From a bacterium (lineage in GTDB: Bacteria > Sysuimicrobiota > Sysuimicrobiia > Sysuimicrobiales > Humicultoraceae), in the NCBI GenBank assembly GCA_030018905.1, contig JASEHJ010000002.1, forward strand, positions 1 to 48,747: a DNA stretch of 48,747 nt, given 5' to 3'. The stretch's first letter is position 1. The number at the start of each line of letters is the position of its first letter. The position numbers and the translations under genes are program-made. The notes under the pieces were generated by a model that saw nothing but the letters and a program-made list of their open reading frames with translations, made no database searches and had not been told where the DNA came from. Below are positions 40,686 to 48,747 of this stretch, in pieces.

Positions 40686-43586
40686 ATGGTGGCGTTGACC
40701 ATTGACGGGAGGAAGGTCGAGGCGGGAGCGGGCTCCACGGTGCTCGACGCCGCGCTGGCCGCCGGCATCGAGATCCCCCGCCTGTGCCATCACCCTGAGC
40801 TGACGGCCTGGGGCGGGTGCCGGCTCTGCCTGGTGGAGGTGGAGGGGCAGCAGGCACCGGTTCCGAGTTGCGGTCTCGCCGCCGCCGCCGGCATGGTGGT
40901 CATCACGCACAGCGAACAACTCGAGGCGCACAGGCGCGAGGTGCTCGATCTACTGCTGTCCGATCACCCCCTGAACTGCGTCATCTGCGAGAAGGCGGGC
41001 GCCTGTGACCTGCAGCGCTATGCCTACGAGTTTGGCCTCTCCGAGAGCAGCCACGAGAAGGAAATCGCGCGCAAGCTCTACCAGGACGAGAACGCGTTTC
41101 TCGTGCGGGACCACCAGTACTGCATCCTCTGCACGCGTTGCGTGCGCGTCTGCGAGGAGATCGTGGGCGCCAGTGCGATCGAGGTGGCACAGCGCGGGTT
41201 TGAAGCGTTCGTGGCCACGCCGTTCGACGCCCCGCTCGTGGAGACGCCGTGCACCTTCTGCGGCAACTGTGTCCAGGTCTGCCCGACCGCCGCGTTGGTG
41301 CCGGTGGATCGCATCGGCAAGGGCCGTGAGTGGGACCTGACCCGTACCCGCACGGTCTGTCCATACTGCGGTACCGGCTGCGGAATCGAGGTGGCCACCC
41401 GGGGTGGCGAGATCGTGTCGGTCTCCGGCTACGGTGCGCCCGCCAACGGCGAGTTCCTCTGCACCAAGGGCCGCTTCGGCCTGGGGTTCGTGGGCCACCC
41501 CGACCGGCTCCGGCGGCCACTGATCCGGCGCGACCTGGCCTACTCGCTGGGGTTGATTGACACCCCTCCGCCGGCGGCGCTGGGCCGCTCCCCGCTGGGT
41601 CGTTCGCCTGCGGCTGGGGAGACGCATGTCGAGGTGGATTGGGAGATTGCCCTCGACCTGGTCGCCGACCGCCTGGCCGCGGTGGTGAAGGAATCGGGTC
41701 CCGACGCCTTCGCCGGGATCGGCTCCGCGCTGTGCACCAACGAGGATAACTACATCTTCCAGAAGCTGGTGCGGGGGGTGATAGGCACCAACAACGTGGA
41801 CCTCTGCGCCAGGGTCTGACACGCTCCTTCGGTGGCCGGTCTGGCCGCCGCCTTCGGAAGTGGAGCAATGACCAACAGCATCCGAGAGATCAGGGACACC
41901 GACTGCATCCTGGTCATCGGATCCAACACCGGCGAGGCACACCCGGTCATCTCCTACGAGGTGGTCAGGGCGACGAGGCGCGGGGCGACGCTGATCGTGA
42001 TTGATCCCAGGAAGATCAGCCTGACCCGGCACGCTGCGCTGCACCTGCGGCCGGCGCCGGGTACCGACCACGCGCTCTACCTGGGGATGCTGAACGCCAT
42101 TGTGACCCGCGGGTGGCTCGACCGGGAGTTTGTTGGCGGGCGCACCGAGGGGTTCGAGGCGCTGGCCGCTCACCTTGAGGCCTGGGCCCCGGAGGTCGCG
42201 GCAGCGGCGTGCGGGGTGCCCGCCGAGCAGATCGTCGAGGCGGCCCGGCTCTACGCGCTGGGGTTGCGCCGGACCGCGGCGGAGGGTGGCGAGAGCGCGC
42301 CGCCGCGCGGGGCGTCCACCATCCTCTACGGGATGGGGATAACGGAGCGCTCCAACGGCACCGAACTGGTCAAGACGCTGGCCAATCTGGCCATGGTGAC
42401 CGGGCAGATCGGCCGTCCCTCCACCGGGGTCAACCCGCTGCGGGGGCAGGTGAACGTGCAGGGAGGGTGCGACATGGGCTGCCTGCCCAATGTCTACCCC
42501 GGCTACCAGCAGGTCGCCGACCCCGCGGTGCGCGCGAAGTTCGCGCGGGCCTGGGCGCAGCGCCAGTCCCAGGCCGGCCGAGAGCTGACCATGCCCGAGG
42601 CACCCGGACTGACCTTCATCGAGATGATCCGGGCCGCCGCCGATGGGCGGATCCGGGCGATGTACATCATGGGCCAGAACCTCATGATGACCAACCCGGA
42701 CGCCACCCTAATGGAGCGGGCGATGCGCTCGCTCGAGTTCCTGGTCGTCCAGGAGATCTTCCTGACCGAGACCGCCCAGCTGGCCCACGTGGTCCTGCCC
42801 GCGGCCTCGTTTGCGGAGAAGAGCGGTACCTTCACCAACACCGAGCGGCGGATGCAGCTCATTCGCCCCTTCGCCCGGCCGCCGGGTGAGGCACGGCCCG
42901 ACTGGGCGATCCTCTGCGAGGTTGGCCGCCGTCTGGGCCGGCGGCTCCGCCGCCCCCTACGCTGGGCATACGGTTCGGCGGCCGAGGTCATGCGCGAGGT
43001 CGCCGCGCTATGCTCGATCTTCGGCGGCATCACCCACGAGCGGCTGGAAACCGTGGGGCTGCAGTGGCCGTGCCCGTCCCCCGAGCACCCCGGGACGCTG
43101 TTCCTGCACGCGGAGCAGTTCTCGCGGGGCAGGGGGCGGTTTCATGCGACCTCCCCGGCACCCCCGTTTGAGCCCACCGATGACGCCTACCCGCTGGTGC
43201 TTTCCACCGGTCGAATCCTGTACCATTACAACGGCGGGCCCATGACGCGGAGGGCCGCGCCCCTGGACTGGCGCGAGCCGAGGGCCTATGCTGAGATTCA
43301 CCCTGACGATGCCGCGCGCGCCGGCGTGCGCGACGGCCAGGCGTGCCTGGTGAGCAGCAGGCGCGGCAGCATTCGCGTCCAGGCCCGCGTGGGAGGTGTT
43401 GTGCCTCCGGGGATGATCTACGTGCCGTTCCATTTCCGTGAGGCAGCGGCCAACCTGCTCACCCATGCCGACGGGCTGGACGCCGGCGCCAAGACACCGG
43501 AGTTCAAGTTCGCGGCGGTGCGCCTCGAACGGCTGCGGGCCGAGCGTTCGGGCGCTGCCGGGGGGTCGCATCCGCCGCCTGAGTAG
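40686..43586 (+). CDS. fdhA: Selenocysteine-containing formate dehydrogenase catalytic subunit (in-frame UGA read as Sec)
   Basis: One gene of 967 codons with an in-frame TGA at 41817-41819, codon 378. Around it the translation reads LCARV-Sec-HAPSVAGL, matching the RVUHGPSVAGL active site of E. coli FdhH; the part after the UGA starts mid-domain. A SECIS-like hairpin begins 11 bases after the UGA. N-terminal [2Fe-2S] ligands are C34, C45, C48 and C62. They are followed by the NuoG-like block LNCVICEKAGACDLQ, ferredoxin motifs CILCTRCVRVC and CTFCGNCVQVC, then CPYCGTGCGI for the [4Fe-4S] of the molybdopterin domain. The C-terminal domain has the MopB-type end YVPFHFREAAANLLT. It catalyses reversible CO2 reduction to formate, with NuoE/NuoF as NAD(P)H partners. 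Gene callers will split it at the UGA. Confidence 0.93.
41817..41866 (+). promoter_or_regulatory. Selenocysteine UGA codon and bacterial SECIS hairpin
   Basis: The UGA is at 41817-41819. Downstream, GGTGGCC (41831-41837) pairs with GGCCGCC (41843-41849), including one U-G pair, around the loop GGTCT. A weaker lower stem joins GCTC (41823-41826) and CTTC (41827-41830) with GAAG (41857-41860) and GAGC (41863-41866). The GGUCU loop on a short GC stem at this distance resembles the SelB-binding hairpin of E. coli fdhF, whose loop is also GGUC. It implies selA, selB, selC and selD elsewhere in the genome. Confidence 0.85.
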
Positions 43587-43595
43587 GCCAAACGC

Positions 43596-45476
43596 ATGCG
43601 GCTGCACCTGAAGATCTCCCTGTGGACGGTCGCCATTCTCGTGGTGGTGGGCGGGATCTCGGTCTACGCCCTCTACGCCTTCCAGCGCCGCGCCTCAATC
43701 CAGCAGTTCGAGGTGATGGCGCACACGCTCAAGACGACCATCCTCAACAGCCTAGAGATCACGATGGTGCGCAACAATCAGGAAGAGATGCGCGAGATCA
43801 TCCGCCTCATCAAGCGCGAGGAGATGATCCGCGATGTTACCATCTACTCACGTGAAGGCCGCGTGTGGGCCTCGTCGGGAGTGAGGACCGAGGTGCCTGC
43901 GCGGGAGGCCAACGTGTTCCAGAGGGCGGCCGGCGGCCAGACACGCCTGACCGTGGAGGACCAGGGCGCGGGCGAGCTCGTGGTGCTCACGCCGGTGTTC
44001 AACAAGCAGGCGTGCCACGCATGCCATGCCGCCGATCCACCGGTCCTGGGTGTGATCAGCGTCTCCCTCTGGACGGTGCCCATCGCCAGCCAACTGCGAC
44101 GCAGCGCCCAACTGCTGGCCGCTCTGGTGGCCTTTACTTTCCTGCTGGCACTGGGCACCCTGAGCCTGCTTCTGGGCAGGCTCGTGCTGGACCCCCTGTC
44201 GGCGATGGTCACCGCGGTGCGGCAGGTGGCGGGTGGACAGTACAACGCCCGCGTTGAGGTTCGGGGGCGGGATGAGCTCGGTGTGCTTGCCGGGTCGGTG
44301 AACGAGATGGCAGAGCGCATAGATCACTACACCGCGGCCCTGAACACCCAGATCGGCGATCTTACCGGGCGGCTGGCAAGCCTGGGGATCTTCGGACGCG
44401 CCTTGACCGGAGCCTCGGATCTCTCCGCGGCCATGGACGAGATGACCCAGGGTCTTCGGGGCGTGCTACGGGCCGACCTGGCCGCGGTGTACCTGCACGA
44501 AGACGGCCTCCTCCGACTGACCTGCCGGTCCGGCGAGGGCTTCCTGCCAAGCCAGGTACTATTCGGCGAGGGAGCGGTGGGAGGCGCCGCGGCGATGCGC
44601 CGGTCGGTGCAGCTGTCTAGCACTGAGCACGGAGCCGTACTCGCCGCCCCGCTGCTGATAAAGGACAGCCTGCTCGGCGTCCTTGTGGCCGCACGGCAGT
44701 CGGCGTGGCCGTTCGTTGAGGCCGATGCCAGCCTGATGGTTACACTGTCCAACCAACTCGCGATCACCGTAGAGAACGTGCGACTCTTCGAAGAAGTACG
44801 AGCAAAGGAAGTGCACAGGGGAGAGCTGCTGAGCAAGTTGATCACAGCTCACGAGGACGAGCGACGCCGGATAGCCCGCGAACTCCACGACGAGGTGAGC
44901 CAGTCGTTGACCGGTCTGTTGATGGGCATCACCGCGGCCGAGAGCCTCCAGGACCCTGCCGCGGTACGGCAGCGCCTGGACGCGATCTACACCTCCACCG
45001 AGGCCGCCCTCGAGGAGGTTCGGAAGCTCATATACGACCTACGCCCGACCGCCCTGGACGACCTAGGCCTGGTCTCGGCGGTCCGGGCCCACGCCCGTGA
45101 TCTACTGGAGACCGCGGGCACAGCACTGACGTTCGATACGTCCGGGTTTGGCCACCGCCGCCTGAGCGCCGCGGTGGAGACTACCGTGTTCCGCGTCGCG
45201 CAGGAGGCCATCACCAACGTCGCGCGCCACGCGCGGGCGCGCTCGGTTGCGGTGCGGTTGACTTTGAAGGGCGGGATACTCACCCTGATCGTGGAAGATG
45301 ACGGCGTAGGGTTTGATCTGGCCGGCGCCGCCGGCCGCCCACAGGACCGCAGGGTGGGCATCTTGGGAATGCAGGAGCGGGCCGCACTGATTGGAGGCGA
45401 ACTGCGCATTGACTCCAGGCCTCAGCACGGGACCCGCGTGGAGCTGACCGCACGGATACGGGAGGGCGAGGCATGA
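43596..45476 (+). CDS. NarX-type membrane sensor kinase with a haem c motif in its sensor domain
   Basis: A 626-residue kinase. Transmembrane segments lie at about 8-30 and 171-195. The extracytoplasmic domain between them has CHACH at 140-144, a c-type haem attachment motif (QACHACHAADPP), close to the membrane. Then come HAMP (196-248), a GAF-like domain (about 265-405), HisKA_3 with H431 in ARELHDEVSQSL, and HATPase with NVARHARA and DDGVGFDLAG. The haem could sense redox state, CO, NO or O2. Its partner regulator is encoded by the next, overlapping gene (ATG at 45473). Together they follow fdhA and may control this pathway or the cytochromes. Confidence 0.87.
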   Translation: MRLHLKISLWTVAILVVVGGISVYALYAFQRRASIQQFEVMAHTLKTTILNSLEITMVRNNQEEMREIIRLIKREEMIRDVTIYSREGRVWASSGVRTEVPAREANVFQRAAGGQTRLTVEDQGAGELVVLTPVFNKQACHACHAADPPVLGVISVSLWTVPIASQLRRSAQLLAALVAFTFLLALGTLSLLLGRLVLDPLSAMVTAVRQVAGGQYNARVEVRGRDELGVLAGSVNEMAERIDHYTAALNTQIGDLTGRLASLGIFGRALTGASDLSAAMDEMTQGLRGVLRADLAAVYLHEDGLLRLTCRSGEGFLPSQVLFGEGAVGGAAAMRRSVQLSSTEHGAVLAAPLLIKDSLLGVLVAARQSAWPFVEADASLMVTLSNQLAITVENVRLFEEVRAKEVHRGELLSKLITAHEDERRRIARELHDEVSQSLTGLLMGITAAESLQDPAAVRQRLDAIYTSTEAALEEVRKLIYDLRPTALDDLGLVSAVRAHARDLLETAGTALTFDTSGFGHRRLSAAVETTVFRVAQEAITNVARHARARSVAVRLTLKGGILTLIVEDDGVGFDLAGAAGRPQDRRVGILGMQERAALIGGELRIDSRPQHGTRVELTARIREGEA

Positions 45477-46138
45477 TGGCTGAGCGGGTGCGGGTGCTGA
45501 TCGTGGACGACCACGCGCTGGTGCGCGAGGGCATCAAGTCGTTGCTGCAGGACGTCCCAGAGATCGAGGTGATAGGTGAGGCCGAGGACGGGTTCGCGGC
45601 GATCGAGGAAGCACGCCGGCTTCGGCCGGACGTCGTGCTGATGGACATCGCCATGCCGCGGATGACCGGGGTGGAGGCCACCAGGCACATCCGGGAAGAG
45701 ATGCCTGAGGTGCAGGTGGTGGCGCTGACGATTCACGACAACGAAGAATACCTCTTTCAGATGCTGCGGGCGGGCGCGGCCGGCTATGTGCTCAAGAAGG
45801 CGCATCCCTCGGAGATGCTCACGGCGATCGAGGCGGCGATGCGTCAGGAAACCTATCTGACGCCGGCGATGGCAAAGGGCCTGGTGTCGGACTACCTGCG
45901 GCGCGTCCGCACCGGCGAGGAGCAGACGACCTACCGCGACCTCACCGACCGCGAGCGCGAGGTGCTCAAGCTCATCGCGGAGGGATACACCAACCCCGAG
46001 ATCGCCAAGCTGCTGCACATCAGCGTCAAGACGGTGCAGGCGCATCGCGGGCACATCATGGAGAAACTCGACCTGCACCGCCCCGCGGCGCTCATCATGT
46101 ACGCGATCCGCAAGGGGTTGGTCGAGACGGACGGCTAG
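45473..46138 (+). CDS. NarL/LuxR-type response regulator
   Basis: A 221-residue regulator. The receiver has VDDHALVREG, phospho-acceptor D58 in VVLMDIAMPRMTG, and Lys in GYVLKKAHPSEM. The C-terminal helix-turn-helix of the LuxR family is LTDREREVLKLIAEG followed by EIAKLLHISVKTVQAH. It overlaps the sensor kinase stop by 4 bases, so the two form one system. Its DNA targets are unknown; the divergent region at 5505-5728 is one place to look. A second ATG directly follows the first. Confidence 0.92.
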   Translation: MMAERVRVLIVDDHALVREGIKSLLQDVPEIEVIGEAEDGFAAIEEARRLRPDVVLMDIAMPRMTGVEATRHIREEMPEVQVVALTIHDNEEYLFQMLRAGAAGYVLKKAHPSEMLTAIEAAMRQETYLTPAMAKGLVSDYLRRVRTGEEQTTYRDLTDREREVLKLIAEGYTNPEIAKLLHISVKTVQAHRGHIMEKLDLHRPAALIMYAIRKGLVETDG

Positions 46139-46167
46139 GTAGCCACGTGGTGAAGACGGAGGAGGAC

Positions 46168-47010
46168 ATGCGGACAATCGCTTACCAAGACGTCGCAGAG
46201 GCAGCAAGGCGACTTTGCATTGATGCTAACGTCTACCTGGGAGAAGACGTGCTCGGGCTACTTCGCTCCGCCCGGGAGCGGGAGCCCTCGGCGCTCGGCC
46301 AACGCGTGCTCGAAGAGATCCTGGAGAATAACCGGATAGCCGTGGCCGAGACTGTGCCCATATGCCAGGACACCGGGACGGCCTTCGTGTTCGTGGAGCT
46401 GGGCGAAGAAGTCCGCGTGGATGGCGGCCTGCTGCGCGATGCCGTGGACGAGGGCGTGCGCCGGGGGTACACGGAGGGGTATCTGCGGAAGTCGATGGTG
46501 TCCGATCCGCTCCGGCGCCGGAACACCGGCGACAACTCGCCTGCCGTTGTGCACATCGAGCTAGTCCCGGGCGATCGCGTGCGCATGACCCTTCTGCCCA
46601 AGGGCGGCGGCGCCGAGAATATGAGCCGGATGACCATGCTGACCCCTGCCGACGGCGAGGGGGGCGTGCGGGCCTTCGTGATTGAGACCGTGGAAAGGGC
46701 AGGCCCCAACGCCTGCCCGCCCGTCGTTGTTGGGGTAGGGATCGGCGGGACTTTCGATACCGTCGGTTTTCTGGCCAAGCGGGCGCTGATCCGGAAGGCA
46801 GGCGAGCGCCACCCCGATCCCTTCTACGCCCGCATGGAAGAGGATCTCCTGGCGGCCATCAACGCGCTGGGCGTGGGTCCCATGGGATACGGGGGCGAGA
46901 CCACCGCACTCGACGTGCGCATTGAGGTCTGCCCATGCCACATAGTGAGCCTACCGGTGGCGGTCAACCTGCAGTGTCACGCGGCGCGTGTGGCCCGCGC
47001 CGAACTCTGA
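46168..47010 (+). CDS. Class I fumarate hydratase alpha subunit (two-subunit type)
   Basis: About 280 residues from the ATG at 46168, which has GGAGGAGG just upstream; a GTG at 46147 is the alternative. This is the N-terminal [4Fe-4S] subunit of the two-component fumarase/tartrate dehydratase family: TVPICQDTGTAFVF, PKGGGAENMSRMTML and VGVGIGGTFDTVGFLAKRAL are typical. It hydrates fumarate to malate with the beta subunit encoded next; L-tartrate dehydratase is a possible alternative activity. The cluster is oxygen-sensitive, in line with an anaerobe. It may serve an incomplete TCA cycle that draws on acetyl-CoA made here. Confidence 0.88.
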   Translation: MRTIAYQDVAEAARRLCIDANVYLGEDVLGLLRSAREREPSALGQRVLEEILENNRIAVAETVPICQDTGTAFVFVELGEEVRVDGGLLRDAVDEGVRRGYTEGYLRKSMVSDPLRRRNTGDNSPAVVHIELVPGDRVRMTLLPKGGGAENMSRMTMLTPADGEGGVRAFVIETVERAGPNACPPVVVGVGIGGTFDTVGFLAKRALIRKAGERHPDPFYARMEEDLLAAINALGVGPMGYGGETTALDVRIEVCPCHIVSLPVAVNLQCHAARVARAEL

Positions 47011-47029
47011 GATACCGGAGATGGAGCCC

Positions 47030-47593
47030 ATGAACCCGAAACGCCTGACGACGCCCTGGTCCGATGCGACCGTGGAAGGACTGCGCGCGGGGGATCTCGT
47101 CCTAATAAGTGGCGTGATCTACGGGGCAAGGGACGCTGCGCACAAGCGCCTGGTGGAGGCACTCGAGCGTGGCGAAACGCTGCCCGCCGATTTGCGCGGC
47201 CATCTGGTCTACTACGTTGGTCCGACACCGGCGAAGCCCGGCCAGGTGATCGGCTCGGCCGGACCGACCACCAGCACCCGCATGGACACCTACACTCCCA
47301 CGCTCCTGGCCCAGGGACTGAAGGGGATGATCGGCAAGGGCTACCGCTCCCAGCCTGTGCTGGAAGCCATGCGGCGGCATCGAGCCGTCTACATGGCGAC
47401 GACCGGCGGCGCGGGAGCGCTTCTGGCGAGGTGCTTCACCCGCGCTGAGGTTGTGGCTTACGAGGACCTGGGTCCGGAAGCCCTATTTCGGTTCGAGGTA
47501 GCCGACTTCCCCGCCATCGTCGTCAACGACGCCTTCGGGGGAGACCTGTACGCGCAGGGGAAGAAGGCCTTTAGCAAAGCCACTCCTGGATGA
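47030..47593 (+). CDS. Class I fumarate hydratase beta subunit
   Basis: About 187 residues from the ATG at 47030, preceded by GGAGATGGAG; an ATG at 47021 is too close to the ribosome-binding site. The family blocks are GDLVLISGVIYGARDAAH, YYVGPTPAKPGQ, AGPTTSTRMDTYTP and GMIGKGYRS. It supplies the C-terminal half of the class I fumarase active site. It begins 20 bases after the alpha gene and is the last gene of the plus-strand array. Its end overlaps the convergent protease gene by 23 bases. Confidence 0.88.
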   Translation: MNPKRLTTPWSDATVEGLRAGDLVLISGVIYGARDAAHKRLVEALERGETLPADLRGHLVYYVGPTPAKPGQVIGSAGPTTSTRMDTYTPTLLAQGLKGMIGKGYRSQPVLEAMRRHRAVYMATTGGAGALLARCFTRAEVVAYEDLGPEALFRFEVADFPAIVVNDAFGGDLYAQGKKAFSKATPG

Positions 47594-48023
47594 CGTTCCT
47601 GGCCCGCTCCACGAGGGCGGGCAAGGCAGAGCGCACCGGTTCGGAGAGGTCCGCGCCAAGATAGACTTCGGGTGTGCGCTCCACCGCCACCACGCGGATC
47701 TCTTCCGGCATCTCCAGCCCCACGGCGACGCCTATGGCAAGGGCCTCGCCGTATCCCACGTAGTGCGCTGACGGGCTGCGGACCACCGAGGGCTCCAGCG
47801 AGAACTCGGATATCGTCCCCGGCTGGCCCCCGGTGGCCTGGCTGTCCACCACCAACACGCGCCGGGCGCCGACGACCTCGTCCAGCAGGGCCAGGCCCGA
47901 GCGCACGCCCGTCCGGACCGGCAGGCCGTCTTCCCGTAGGGCTTCTGCAACCAGCAGGCCTACCGCGTCGTCACCCAACAGATCGTTCCCGATGCCAAGG
48001 ATGAGAATGTCCTTGCCGCTCAT
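47571..48023 (-). CDS. [NiFe]-hydrogenase maturation endopeptidase
   Basis: A 150-residue protein of the HycI/HoxW family. It starts MSGKDILILGIGNDLLGDD, with GIGNDLLGDDAVG the nickel-sensing N-terminal motif, and has VVDSQATGGQPGT and a C-terminal His/Glu-rich region of the fold. It removes the C-terminal tail of the hydrogenase large subunit after nickel insertion. The ATG at 48023 overlaps the stop of the large-subunit gene (ATGA), so the two are coupled. A longer upstream frame is only the large-subunit gene read out of frame. Confidence 0.9.
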   Translation of the reverse strand: MSGKDILILGIGNDLLGDDAVGLLVAEALREDGLPVRTGVRSGLALLDEVVGARRVLVVDSQATGGQPGTISEFSLEPSVVRSPSAHYVGYGEALAIGVAVGLEMPEEIRVVAVERTPEVYLGADLSEPVRSALPALVERARNVIQEWLC

Positions 48024-48747
48024 CGCTTGATCTGACGCACGAGCTCTCCCGCGCTGTCGTAGACCGAGGCGACCAGCGGCATCTCCCCTGGCAGCGAGTG
48101 CGTGGCGCACCCGTGGCAGGGATCGTAGGCCCGGAAGGCCATCTCGACCATGTTGAGGAGGCCGTCGTCCACTTGGCCCTTGTGGATGACGCCCTTGGCG
48201 GCACTATCAACGGACATGGCGATACGCGCCGCGTTGTTCTGGGTGGCGACGATGAGGTTGGCCCGGGTGATGAGTCCTTGCTCATCGGTCTCGTAGTGGT
48301 GGATCAGCGTGCCCCGGGGGGCTTCCACGACGCCCACGCCGACCGAGGGCTGCTTGGTGGGCAGCACGCGCAGCGCGGTGCTCGTGATCTCAGGGTCATC
48401 GGTCAGTTCCACCAGGCGCTCGGCGGCGTAGAGCAGCTCTATCACCCGGGCCCAGTGGTTGGCCAGGGTGTGGTGCACCGGCTTGCCGCCCAGCGTGGCG
48501 TAGAACTCCTCGTAGGCCTGCTGCGCCAGGGGCGTTGCCATGCCGTCCGCCGCGTTCAGGCGCGCCAGGGGCGCCACAGCGTAGACGCCGCTTTCCGGGC
48601 CTTCGACGAAGCCCTTCCACCCGACCGGCTTCAGGTAGCAGAACTTTACATAGCTCCACGGCTCCACGTGCTCCGCGATGTAGTTTAGGTAGTCCCCGGG
48701 CTTGAACTTGGCGTACTCCACCCCGGACGGATCCACCACACGGATCA
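48020..48747 (-). CDS. [NiFe]-hydrogenase large subunit, group-3-like (C-terminal part)
   Basis: The gene enters from the right edge; about 242 residues of the C-terminus are visible. The nickel-binding motif is DPCHGCATH, followed by a 25-residue tail (starting SLPGEMPLVAS) that the adjacent protease should cut off. The blocks EPWSYVKFCYLKPVGWKG, GVYAVAPLARLN and NHWARVIELLYAAER fit group 3 cytoplasmic enzymes (MvhA/HoxH/sulfhydrogenase type). It could donate electrons to the MvhD-Hdr modules in this window or to NAD(P). The small subunit is presumably outside the window. The N-terminal nickel motif is not visible. Confidence 0.88.
   Translation of the reverse strand, partial: IRVVDPSGVEYAKFKPGDYLNYIAEHVEPWSYVKFCYLKPVGWKGFVEGPESGVYAVAPLARLNAADGMATPLAQQAYEEFYATLGGKPVHHTLANHWARVIELLYAAERLVELTDDPEITSTALRVLPTKQPSVGVGVVEAPRGTLIHHYETDEQGLITRANLIVATQNNAARIAMSVDSAAKGVIHKGQVDDGLLNMVEMAFRAYDPCHGCATHSLPGEMPLVASVYDSAGELVRQIKR

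Noticed and set aside
40686-43586. Frameshift or premature stop in formate dehydrogenase
   Set aside because: Both halves are in the same phase, the UGA sits exactly at the catalytic Sec position, and a SECIS-like hairpin follows. Selenocysteine explains it better than a broken gene.
1-48747. tRNA, rRNA, CRISPR arrays, transposases, integrases, prophage genes
   Set aside because: None was seen in the translated frames or as regular repeats; the whole window is filled by metabolic and regulatory genes.

Overview
This window is 48.7 kb of very GC-rich bacterial DNA. It carries an almost complete Wood-Ljungdahl (reductive acetyl-CoA) locus, flanked on the left by multiheme c-type cytochromes and on the right by a [NiFe]-hydrogenase. 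The CODH/ACS genes are of the bacterial (Moorella-like) kind: the A-cluster cysteines of AcsB even have the same residue numbers as in Moorella. The host is therefore an anaerobic bacterium able to reduce CO2 to acetyl-CoA, or to run the pathway backwards. The sequence alone does not fix the phylum; GC content and gene content would suit an uncultured deep-branching lineage, but that is a guess.

Layout. (1) 1-1844, plus strand: the tail of a membrane-anchored protein that looks like a multiheme cytochrome, then a secreted ethylbenzene-dehydrogenase-type haem protein. (2) 1946-5504, minus strand: five secreted cytochromes c with 1, 8, 3, 1 and 5 haem motifs in transcription order, ending at a perfect GC hairpin between convergent genes. 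(3) 5505-5728: a divergent control region. (4) 5729-47593, plus strand: about 42 kb of tightly packed, often overlapping genes. The order is cooC, cooS, acsB, acsC, acsV, acsF, DUF3786, acsD, acsE, folC, metV, fhs; a first Hdr set (split hdrA, the second half fused to mvhD, then hdrC, hdrB) with metV2 and metF1; two receiver-only regulators; metF2; a soluble cNMP-binding-fold histidine kinase; a giant hdrA fusion; mvhD; an hdrC-hdrB fusion; fchA, folD; a NuoE/NuoF/FdhA formate dehydrogenase; a haem-c sensor kinase with its NarL-type regulator; and a two-subunit class I fumarase. (5) 47571-48747, minus strand: a hydrogenase maturation protease and the C-terminal part of a group-3-like [NiFe]-hydrogenase large subunit.

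How it fits together. FdhA makes formate. Fhs, FchA, FolD and MetF/MetV carry the C1 unit to methyl-THF. AcsE passes the methyl group to AcsCD, RACo (AcsV) repairs inactive corrinoid, and CooS/AcsB make acetyl-CoA with nickel supplied by CooC/AcsF. The two Hdr/MvhD sets beside metF/metV point to flavin-based bifurcation or confurcation tied to methylene-THF reduction, with hydrogenase, NAD(P)H or ferredoxin as possible partners.

Most notable: (a) a 1723-residue protein in which a cNMP-binding-like domain and a histidine-kinase phosphoacceptor domain, without an ATPase domain, are fused to a tandem HdrA carrying an inserted GltD/NfnB-like module; the gene just upstream is a full kinase of the same architecture. 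(b) A formate dehydrogenase interrupted by an in-frame UGA at the active-site position, followed by a good bacterial SECIS hairpin, so it should be one selenoprotein. (c) Two Hdr modules with reciprocal fusion states. (d) A sensor kinase with a haem c motif in its extracytoplasmic domain. No tRNA, rRNA, CRISPR array or insertion sequence was seen, and no gene-free stretch exceeds about 225 bases.
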